Assembly (NCBI GenBank): GCA_025618425.1
Contig: CM046845.1
Span: 10,816,057-10,880,056, forward strand
Reading direction: 5' to 3'
Origin: Heliocidaris tuberculata
Lineage: Eukaryota; Echinodermata; Echinoidea; Camarodonta; Echinometridae
Length of the DNA stretch: 64,000 bases
The notes beneath the pieces were generated by a model. The model was not told the DNA's origin and searched no databases. It saw only the letters and a list, made by a program, of their open reading frames with translations. Position 1 is the stretch's first letter. Every line of letters begins with the position of its first letter. Made by a program: the position numbers and the translations under genes. Shown piece by piece: positions 42,101 through 54,100 of this stretch.

Positions 42101-45100
42101 CTATCTTTAGTGCAATTTTGAAAATAAAGATCTTTAAGTATGTGTGGATTGTATGAATCTTAACTTAACTGAAGTCTCAAATAGGTTCTATACCATGACA
42201 ACACAAATAAATCACATTTTATTAGGTGGCTCAGGAAGTCATGAATTCTGCCGCAAACCTCAGGGAGGATACATTGTGTAAAGAGCTTTTTTTGTGTGTG
42301 CCAGTAACAACTGTAAAGACAGTTCCATTAATCTCTCTACTTTCATTTAATTCTTTTTTTCCTACAGGGTGGTACCCAGCAGCAAAAGGAGTTGATAGAA
42401 CAGGCTGCATCCGTGGTTGCCAATGACAATGTAGAACTGGCTTGCTGCTTCATCCAGAAGTGTGCTGTAGAGAAGGCCATCCCTGAGATGGACAGAAGAC
42501 TGGCCACAGAGATTGAGCTCCGTAAGCATGCAAGAAACGAGAACCGCCGCTACTGTGATCCAGTGGTCTTGACTTATCAGGCAGAGAGGATGCCTGAACA
42601 GATCAGATTAAAGGTGAGTAATAATAATAATAATGATATTCGCTTCTTGTATAGCACTAATATCCAGCACCCAAGGTGCTCAGGATACTCCAATATTTGC
42701 CTGGCCTTAGGTATGTCTCTGATTTCAGCTCTCACACAATTCCAGGAATTTGTTCCTTCCAGATATACATTTACTACACCTGGAAGAGTTGTAAATGTAA
42801 CTTAATGTCTTACCTGTGCACCTCCAAATGTTTCAATTGCTCAGTGATGACACAAGCCATAAACTTTAGATAATACTGAATCCACATTCTTCAAGTGACC
42901 GTCCCCAGTCTTACAAAGCCTTGTGATTGATCCAATTTGACTAAAAGTTCTCTAATCAGTCACAAACATGCATTCGTACCCATTTCTTGTGTTAGTAGTT
43001 GCGATTGTTATTGATTTTGGATCAATAGTAAGTCTAAAAAAGAAATGTAAGATGAGGCCCAGTTATTGACTTGAATGTACAGTTAAATTTAGGGTCATTT
43101 GGAAGTCAGATTGACGGTGTGATGGAGGTATTAATTTCATCATTTGCTCGAGGCAACAATATATTTTAGGAGCACAAGAGTATTCAGTCTTTGGGCTTCT
43201 AACAATTTTACATTTTGTTGTCGGGGCCAGAACCAGACAACAAAACAACACAAAAAAATGGTTGGATTTTCAGTCACATTGCATTGAGCATTATATTTGC
43301 TGGAACTCTAATCTTCTGTTTCACAAACTATGCAATTTTCATTGATGTGGACCACTTTCTCATTTATACCTCAGGTTGGAGGAGTCCCTCAGGGTCAGAT
43401 AGCAGTCTACGAGGAGTTTGCCCGCAGCATTCCGGGGTTTCTGCCCACACCTGAGGCTAACCAACCACCTGGTTTTTTAGCCAAACTTACACAGGTATGT
43501 TAGCTAACCTGCTACAAACGAGCTCATAGATAATCTAACTTTTTTTCTATAAACTTCATATAAGAAAGTATTAACATCCTCAAATCACCAGCAAAGTTGC
43601 GTAATATTGTCATTTGTAAAAATATCTGAGGATTTTGTAAATATTTTTGATATTCATGGTATCCAAATCAGCATTATGATTTTGTGATTGGAAAATGTCT
43701 ACCCAGTTTGAGATCAGATTTAAATATCGAAGCATTATTTTCCCCAAGTTGTCCTGATGTGTTTGCATGAAAGTGAGAGAGTTGTAGTCATATAGACTTT
43801 TTCTGAGGAAAGACATCTACAGATGTTTTGATGAGATAAAATTGTTTTGTAGGCTGTCAGTGGCATTACTGTGAAACCCATTGGCAGTTATCGGCTAAAT
43901 CATGTATACATCACTTTTCAAATTCTGTGATCCTATACATGGATATCAGTCTTTCAAAATGATAGGCTTTATGCTCTTTTCAATTCTAGTCTTACGCCGT
44001 TGATGAGATCACCCAGATCTACGACAAGTGCATCACAGAGATCGACCAGCACCTACAGTTCATCAATCAGGTCATGCCACAGTCTCAACATGTCCAGATC
44101 CTACATGCACTCCTAGAGTCTGTCATGGTAGCCAGGAACTCCAGGGAGATTGTCACAGCTCTGGCATGCCTGCAGAAGGTGAGACATTCCATGTAGTCGG
44201 GGGCAGAACATGCCGAAGGCTTCATCATGTCAATAAGTTGGGCTTGAAGCTGTATATCCCCCTTAGTACTTACCTAGCATTCACTTGCTCTCTTGGTGAC
44301 CCAGATAAAAAAAAATGTCATACGTAATGAATTATTATCTGGTGTCTCAGTCCTTATGAATAGCACTGGAATTTGGATCATCTGTGCAAGGTTTTAATTC
44401 ATTTTGCCATATTACCGTCATCTGACAAACACTAGTCTGTATTATTTTCTCGGAAATATATTGGACTTGCTAGACTTTTGAAATCTATTGTAATGAACCT
44501 TGTCCAACCTTCATGCATATCAAAGCTCATGTGTAGTAAGAGTTTCAAAGGAAAAGTTAATTACTAGTACACATATGTACATGTTCAATTGTTGTGATTA
44601 ACATCTGAATTATACTGATATCTACTTTGCAAGCCCACTGTATAAGTTCATAGAAAACAAACATCAGATCAACTACAATTATTGCACATATTTCATGAAA
44701 GATAACTACATGTTTTAAGAATTAGATATGATCATTACATTCAACGGTACTTTCTTTTAAACGAAAGTCTTATTTTCCATTGGTTCTTTCCAGGCTGTAG
44801 AAGGTCTACTGGAAGGCTACACGGTCAGTTCCCTAGACCCCAGTGCAGCCTTGCGCTACAGAGACGCCCATATCCTAGTCCTCAAGTCACTCCAAGACCA
44901 GCGAGCCTACGGTCCACAATGGACAAACAAGCAGGTCACCAGGTGTGTAGCCTTCTTTACATGATCAAAATATTTCTGGGCCCCTTCTTTTAAAGACTTG
45001 TGAATCAATCGCAAGTTCTCCAATCATTTGCGAAGTTACAGTCACTGATCTCGTATATACAGAGTTGCGATTGATATTGAACTCAAGTTAAATTGCAATC

Positions 45101-48100
45101 ACTTTAGATCAATTGCAACTCCTTTAGAAGATGCGGCCCAGTCTAGAAAATTTAGAAATCATATGAAGATCAAACTGATACTTCACAGTTTTTCAGTTTT
45201 TCAAGAGATGATGATCAAGTTGATGAATACTTACACAATTCAGGACTGGTTAAAGAGTTTTCATTTTGCAGGTGATGCAGGTGATTGTGGCAAATCTGAT
45301 GAAGGATGGTGGAGAAATGTAAAATTAGGGAGAAGAGGAGACACAGCATAAACAAATGGAGAATGAGAAGAAGTAGGAATGGAACAAAGTAAATAGTTAT
45401 ACAAAAAGAGCATTGGAAGGAGGATTAAGAAGACCAGATTTCATGTGAATCATTTTCAATGTACAGTAGCCCATGCTTATCACTTCCAATGCCGTCAATA
45501 TTTCTCCTCTCCTTACCAATACAGAGTTGTCTGTGAGACTAGCAGTGAGAGGAAGTACAACCTTGATGCTATTGAACAGCTTTTACGAACCCACCTGGTC
45601 AACCTCCAAACCTTTGACATGCACATTGCCACAGTAAGTTACTTTGTCAATTCCCCCCTCCCCCCCCCCCCCCAACTTGGACTCTTCTTTATTGTAACCT
45701 CCTTGTACCCCATTTCATAAAACTTGTTATTAGTAACAACTACCACATTTCTATGACAAATTTGCTCTCAGCCAGTCAGATGCAATGATTTCAGTAGCTT
45801 ATAACAGTTATTGCAACTTGTTCTTGATAACAAGTTTTATGAAACAGGGCCCTGATGTGACACTAGTTGTCTTAATAGTCATTGACAGACATTTGCTCTG
45901 GGCGTAATTTTGTCAAATATACAAATGTATAGGGTTGGGATGTGGGTTGCCACTGGGTTTCAGGTTAGGTTTAGCATCAGAAGTAAGATGATGTCTAATG
46001 TTTAGTACCATTGGGGGGGGGGGGGGGGAGGGGTAGGAATCTAACTTGTGTTATTCAGTCAGAATTTATATTTTATGTATACAGATATTATGAAAAATCT
46101 AATTCAATGGAAAATGACAATCATATTGTCCCAAAATTAATATCAAAACAATTGGAAAACAACACATATAGTTATTCCATGCTGTGTTGTATAATTTATT
46201 TAGAGTATTTAGTACTTGTATCATCTTAGCTAGAAAGGGATTGATTTGTTGTACATTGAAGACTCTAGGGATTTTATTCATTGACAAAGAACGCCTGATA
46301 AACTTCTATAAATTTTGTTTTGTACATGTATGTGTATGAGAGATATGATTGATCTTGAGCATAAACATTGGTTTTTTTTTCTCTTCTTGCTCCTGCAGTC
46401 CATGGAGAATGGCCTTAACTACGCAGCCGTTGGGTTTGCCATGAGTGTAGTCAAGCGATTCCTGATCGATGAGAAGCAGAGCAATGTCCTTAATGAAGCA
46501 GATCTCTACAACACACTTCATGTGCTGGCTAGGATTGCTACTCAGAGCCCCAACCCACCTGAGGGGTAAGGAAACTAGAAGAGGAGAATGAGAATGAGAG
46601 TTGGAGGAGAGATCTAGAAACAGAAAGGCATAAAGATGAAAGAAAAATTGAGTGGGAGAAAAGGAGAGAGAGGAGAGAGAAAAAGTGAGAGTGAGAGATG
46701 AGTAATGGCTTGTAGGTAGGTATATATTTTGAAAATAAGATATCTTCAAAATATCAACATTGATAAAAGAAGAGCAGAACATGAATCTAGGAGCAGGTAC
46801 TTCGGCAGAGTGTACAACAAAATGTGAAAGAAATTAATATGGAAGAGAGTTTTAAGGTCATAATTTAGACAGGAAGAAGAAAAACTTACCAGATGAGGTG
46901 GATAAATAGAAATTACTTATGTGTGAGGACTATTATGTAATTATCTTCTGGCTTTTGCTCTGTATTATTCATGTATGAGGGGACAGGAAGCAAATGATTA
47001 ACAATGTATCTAAAGATGTAGTCCCATTAATGCAAATATTTGTATTGTTGTTTGTCTCTACCTAGTTTGCCCCAGTTGATTGAGCTGGTTAGGCAGAACC
47101 ATGACCCAGCCTTTCTTGACAAGGCACCAGGCGGTCCTACCTCCATGATGCACTCAGGCATCTCCCAGGCTCGTGAGTTTGACGACCCGCCAGGCCTGAG
47201 GGAGAAGACGGAGTACCTCCTGAGGGAGTGGGTCAACATGTACTACTCGCCAGCAGGTGGCAAGGACAGCACAAAGGCCTTCTCTGCATTTGTCAACCAG
47301 GTGAGTGATGTATTGGGCGTACTCCCTTTAAATGGGAAATTCAAGTTAATTTCATCACATCATAATAAGTCTTGACTCAAAAGCACCAATGCATGTACTG
47401 TAACTGTTTCCCCATTGGAAGAATAATTATGGTATCAGACACACAAAGTTAAAACCTTTTATAGTAAACCTTTTTGTTTTGATTAAATAATTACATATAA
47501 TTTGCAAATTTCATTGTGATGATAATGTACTTTTGCCTTATGTCGTGTCCTACAGATGCACCAACAAGGCATCCTTAAGACGGACGACCTCATTACCCGA
47601 TTCTTCCGCCTCTCCATCGAGCTGTGCGTGGATGTGTGCTACAGGGCCCTGGCAGAACAGGTCCACAGCCAGGCCCTGACCAGAGCCAAGTGCTTCCAGA
47701 CACTCGATGCCTTTGTAAGGCTCATTGCCCTGCTAGTCAAGCACTCTGGGGATGCCACTAACCCAGTCACCAAGATCAACCTCCTCAACAAGGTGAGTGG
47801 TCAGAGGTCGTAGTGATCAGTGGTCATAATGGCTGGTCAATAAACTTGTGGAAGCTGATAGTGCAGTTGCTATATACTATGTTTGTGTCCTCATGGAGTG
47901 CATCTGCGATCACTATAAAATCATTTTTTGAAATATGAATGTTGGAAGCAGGTGTACCTTCTTCTACGGTACAGTGAAACATGTCTTTAATGACCATTCA
48001 AGAGAAACAAATAATGTGGTCTATATAGATAGGTAGTAGCCATAGCAAGTTTTCTGGAGTTATAGTGGATTGCTTGCTGTGCATGCTGTAGCATCAGAAC

Positions 48101-51100
48101 AAATCACGCACTGGGTAAAGTTCCTTCTAAAAGTCTGTGAGATTCAGTTCTGCATGTTTGATAGACTTTCAGATTTTTGTAATCCAAAAATATGCAATGT
48201 ATAAGAAAGAATAAATGAGAAATAAGAGAACAACATTACACTGTGTCATATGTTGTGTCTTGGTTAGGTACTGGGAATCGTAGCAGGTGTACTGCTCCAG
48301 GATCATGAGGTACGTCAAACAGAATTTCATCAGCTGGCCTACCACCGTATCTTCAGTATGCTTCTCCTAGAGCTCAATGCTCCAGAGCAGATCTTAGAGG
48401 CCATCAACTTCCAGGTCATGTCGGCTTTCTGGTAAGTTCATTAGCTATGCATTAATTGGAGGGAGTGAAATTCTGTTCCTTTTATTAAAACTTGAAGAAA
48501 ACCTTGTAGATTGTGCGGTTAGATGGACAAACAAAACATCTTCCATATATTTTGATTAATAAAGTTTTCTTTAGATCTGAATTTTATAGAGCAGATGGTA
48601 GAAGCTATTGATGTTGAGCTGTCTCAGCCAGGTTCTTTGTTGGGCATAATTAGTTTGCGCAATAATTCTAAAATCTTTTGTACATTTGTGGTAATATACT
48701 GTTGCCTTTGTGCCCACTTGTGTATGTACATGTAATAAAAATCTTCCATGAATGATATTTACTTTAATATGGCCTAATCAAAATCCTGCTGTTGAATTCT
48801 CGATGCTGATCATGAGAAACATGTACATGTATCTGTAGACATGGCAATGTTTTTTATCACTTGTATTTTTATATATGCAAGAACATGATGAGCACTTTGT
48901 AAGAGGTATATCAATCAAAATATTCAGAGTTTACCGTACAAGAAACCAATTAATCAATTGATAGGTATGAATTGTTATATTCTTGTGTTTCTTTCCTCTC
49001 AGCAATGCTCTCCATGTGCTGAGGCCATCCAAGGCTCCAGGCTTTGTGTATGCCTGGCTGGAACTGATCTCACATCGTATCTTCATTGCTAGGATGCTGG
49101 GTATGCTTCCACAGCAGAAGGTAAGATTGGATCGTGTAGACCACTTTATTTTCATTTTATGAATATCCGATCAGAAGTAATTACATGCTTACATGATATA
49201 CTTCTAAAAACATTTGCTACTGCAATTTTTGTTTCACCTTTGATGCTCTTTCTTGAGGTATATTGTTGACTTGATATGATAAACATGATTATTATTTCTT
49301 TTTCAGTCTGTCATTAGGGCAGGTATTTCATGCTTAGTATTAAAGTTTGTGTCACTTGTGATATGTTAAAGATTAAAACTTTAAAAAAAAAACTATTACA
49401 AAAACATATGCATGTACAACCAATGATTTTTGAATAATCAGACCATTCATTCGTTTAAAAAACAAAACAAAACAAAACGAAAAAAAACAACTTTAAAGGC
49501 CCTTGAAAAGGAAAAAAGAAAATGTAAACTGTGAATGTTGTTTAACATTTTTTTATTTTGTCTGTTTCTGTTGGGTAATGATTAGTATCCTTTATCTTCC
49601 TGTAGGGATGGCCGATGTATGCAGGCCTACTGACAGGTCTCTTCAAGTTTATGACACCATTCATGCGCAATGCAGAACTTCCAAAGCACCTGGCTCTACT
49701 ATACAAGGTAAGAATATTCACATTCTATAATCATATTGGGAATGTAAAGGGATTTATTGTACTTAGTACAGCCTTTTAATATGCAGAATTTTTCTTGGAC
49801 CATTACCACAAAAAAGTCAAGAGTGTTATTAACCCTTTCGAGACAACTGACCACTTTTTGTGGTTTGGCTCAATAACTTTTGATTCAGAGCTCTAAAAAA
49901 TATACCAGATGCATGAATAGAAAGAGCAAAAATTTCTGCACACACTATGTCCATTTTTGTTGCATGACCATATTGCGTTTGATGCCAGGAATTTAAAAAC
50001 TGGAATAAGACTTAAAATCCTTAAATTGGCAACAACTTGAGATGTCAAAATCATTGTTTTTTCATCAAAATTGGCAATTGTTTTCAAAGACATTACACCT
50101 TATTAGAACCATGTAGCACTGAAATAAAAATATTATTGTTGCCAATTTGAAGAACAGAATGTGATCTATTTATCCCTTAAATAATTCCTGTCCTGAAAGG
50201 GTTAACTGATAGCCTTCTAGGAACCGGGATGGCTTATATGGAATGAGAAATTCAGTAGTCATCAGGTTAAGGTAGCTTTGTGAATTTTTTTTTTACTGGG
50301 AATTCATCTTACAAATCAGTATTTATCTTTCCCCTAACTAGTATCTTTCCAACTGGGGCAGGCATGCAACAGTGTCTGAATGCCCCTGCTAACTAAACCA
50401 AGGTGGATTGCAGAAGTCTATCAATAGACGGTTGTTTTGTTAAAAAGCCATTGATTTACATGTCACTATTTTTCTAAAAGCTGCCTAACTTTATAACTGT
50501 TTGGCTGCTGATGGGCTACTGTCAGGTACCTGTAAATCAAACAAAATGAAGGGGCAAATGGACATTGCAAACCATGCCCAAAGAAAGTAGCATGGACATT
50601 TATCATCCATTCCAAGATGAAGTAGCATGAATGTTTTCTTGGTATATAAATCCTGATATGTATCATTGTATTTTAATTGCCCTCTGTCTTTCTCTGTAAC
50701 TCCTTGTTGCCACCTTATATTTTATTCCACTATTCTCTCACTTTTCTTCTCAATGTAGGGTACTCTGAGAGTACTGCTCGTGCTTCTTCATGACTTCCCA
50801 GAGTTCCTGTGTGACTACCACTATGGCTTCTGCGATGTCATCCCACCAAACTGCATCCAGATGCGCAATCTGATCCTGTCTGCCTTCCCTCGTAACATGA
50901 GGCTACCAGACCCTTTCACACCAAATCTCAAGGTAAAGCAGCTGTGCTACAGAAGTGTCATTAATACTTGTAGCAACAGTATATACATGACATGAATATC
51001 TATACTCTGCTTTAACCCTGAAAGGGCTTGCAGAAATTGCTATGCACATTTGAAAGAAAATCCCGAGCTGGTGTATGATACATGTTTTCAGATTCTTAGT

Positions 51101-54100
51101 CAATGGAATGCCTGATATTGCTTCAAAACCATCAGGATGAAATTGTTCTTATGTAATGAAACTTCCAATGTATCATTGTATTGTTATTTAGAATCTAAAA
51201 TAGATTTTTTTTTTTCTTCATTATTTCTTCATTATTTTTCATCCCCTATGCCTAGGGGATGAAATGCCTGTTATTGCTTCAAAACCATCAGGATGAAATT
51301 GTTCTTATGTAATGAAACTTCCAATGTATCATTGTATTGTTATTTAGAATCTAAAATAGATTTTTTTTTTTTCCTTCATTATTTCTTCATTATTTTTCAT
51401 CCCCTATGCCTAGGGGATGGAATGCCTGATATTGCTTCAAAACCATCAGGATGAAATTGTTCTTATGTAATGAAACTTCCAATGTATCATTGTATTGTTA
51501 TTTAGAATCTTAAATTGATTTTTTTTTTTTTCTTCATTATTTATTTACAACCCCCAAAACGCTTTAATAGTCAAACCCCTGGTTAAGAACTGCAGTCCTA
51601 GATGAATACATCTGTAATATGAAAGCATGAAGCAAACTTTTTAAATTTGTTATTGGTTTTCCACAGGTTGACATGTTAGCTGACATTGCCCACCATCCTC
51701 GCATCCTCACCAACTACGTCACCGTCATCCAGCCTGCTTCATTTAAGAAGGTCAGTTTTGTGTCATAAACAGTTATTTTACTTGCCCTCCGAAGACATTT
51801 ACGTTTCACATTATGTTCACATTTCAGAGAGCAATGACACTGCATCACGAGTCTGGCAGTTAAGCTTCCAAAATTGCCAGCATTGTAAGATATCGTCGTT
51901 GGGTGATAAAACCTCGTAACTAAAAAATATTAGATTTTCAGGAGAGAAAAAAAACTTTCACGATTAACATAGGAAGTGCATTGACGGCTTTCCTTTTACA
52001 GATCATCATTCATAATTGTTAATTGTCTAAAAGGTATCAGATTAATGGTGCCATTATTATTTTAGGATATATTTGGAATAATGCTGTACTCTTTTGAATT
52101 AATGACATGCTAATTCTCTTTTTGCTGTTTTGGGGTTTACAAATATTTGACAGGGGATTTAACATACAACATAAACAAGTGTGAAGTAGGGAATTCTAGA
52201 TGTAGGTCCTGGCCCCCATAACACAAAGGTATGCAGTCAATTGCAAAATGGCAATGGCCAATCAAGATCATCTTTGCATGCACATATTGTTCAAAAGACT
52301 GAACATTAACCAATCAGAATTGTTTCAAATTTGCAATTGATTGCAAACCTTTGTGTCACAGATCCCATCTTAATGATGGGGTAGCATAAACATTAGCAGC
52401 AATTGGGAGGGGGGGGGGGTTGATTACCAGAGGTTTAAAACATGCTCTTTTCTTTCCTAACCCATCTTTAGGATCTGGACTCATACATCAAGACCCGCAG
52501 CCCCGTCACTTTTCTGTCAGAGCTGCGTAGCCACATGCAGGTCTCTCAGGAGCCAGGCCAACGCTACAATGTCTCCCTGATGAATGCCCTGGTGCTCTAC
52601 GTTGGCATGCAGGCCATCAACTACATCCAGAGCAAGGGAAGCACGCCCTCCATGAGCACCATCACACACTCATCCCATATGGACATCTACCAGAACCTGG
52701 TGGTGGATCTAGATACAGAAGGTGAGTGGAGTACATGGGCATTGATCATTGAGTGTATTTGGGGTAGTCCCCCCCCCCTCCCTCCCCTTCAAAAAATGGC
52801 AGTTAACTGTGTAGTATGTGCAAGGTATGCCTCTGATTTATGTATTTGCCCACATCGTGAAAATGTAGGTGGCAGGTAATGTAATGTTGCAAAAAGGATT
52901 GTTCATTGTTCCTTTTGACTATCAATCTCTTTCTTATTGTTTTTGTCCTTGATAGTTTATTAATCATTTTTCAACACCATTGCCAAGTGACTGAATCTGA
53001 ATCAAAAATTTTAGCTCAAAAAGTTTAATGTACAGAATATAAATGAAATTTCACCATGCTTTTTACCTTCGTTATAGAATAGTCATTATTTGTTATTTTC
53101 TTTCCAAATGGGCTTGATTGAAATGTCAACACCAAAATTTTTATCTTTCAAAATACAAGTAAAGGTATGTCATGTTTCTTTCATCTTTGTCTTTGACAGG
53201 TCGCTACTTGTTCTTGAACGCCATTGCCAATCAGCTGCGCTACCCTAACAGCCACACCCATTACTTCAGCTGTACACTCCTCTATCTGTTTGCTGAGGCC
53301 AACACAGAGGCCATACAGGAGCAGATCACTAGGTAAGTAGAAACATTACATTATGTTCTATCTACAGTGATAAAAGGTGGTGTCGGTTTTTCAAAATCTT
53401 GAAAAGTCTTGTGAATTTTGGGGAAAGGATGTACAATAAATGTCATTGTAAGGGCTATCAATATGCAGAAATACATTAAGCAAAGTCAATTTTTCATGTC
53501 TTTTAGTCACAATAACAAACTAATTGATAACAGTTTGATCTTTTTAGGTGAAAAAAATTAGTCTGAACATTCACAAGAGAAGAGACCTTAACCTTTGATT
53601 TCCACAATATTTTCTGCTATTACTATGTCCAAAATATATTCCGTTGCTAATGGCCCAAACGATTTCACATGCTGCAGCAGCAAAATATATCTTCTGGAAT
53701 TTCCCCATTTTGGTTCAATGGTGAAAATAATGTTATGCTTTCGGAAAGTATTTTGAGTCTGCCCGAAACCATGCAGAATAGTCTGGGTGCTAGTGGGTTA
53801 ATCTCTGAAAAGAGAATTCCAAAGCTGTCACTCTAATCATTGCCCTCTCTTCACCCCTCCGTACCTTCCTCAGAGTGTTGCTAGAGCGTCTGATTGTGAA
53901 CAGACCCCACCCCTGGGGACTCCTCATCACCTTCATTGAGCTCATCCGCAACCATCACTTCAAGTTCTGGAGCCATGAGTTTGTGCACTGTGCTCCTGAG
54001 ATCAAGAAGTAAGTTCCTGCACATCTTGTTAATCAGTGACCTAAGGGATTTATTTACAAAAGGAACACAATTTTATAAAATCCCTTTGTAATTGGCATTG

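Noticed and set aside
42226..42290. Possible extra CNOT1 exon reading [15 protein letters not shown] after a ttag acceptor
   Set aside because: No usable donor follows, and human CNOT1 continues directly from exon 30 to exon 31.
51106..51545. CRISPR-like regular repeats
   Set aside because: Whole-unit tandem duplication with no distinct spacers, in a eukaryotic intron.
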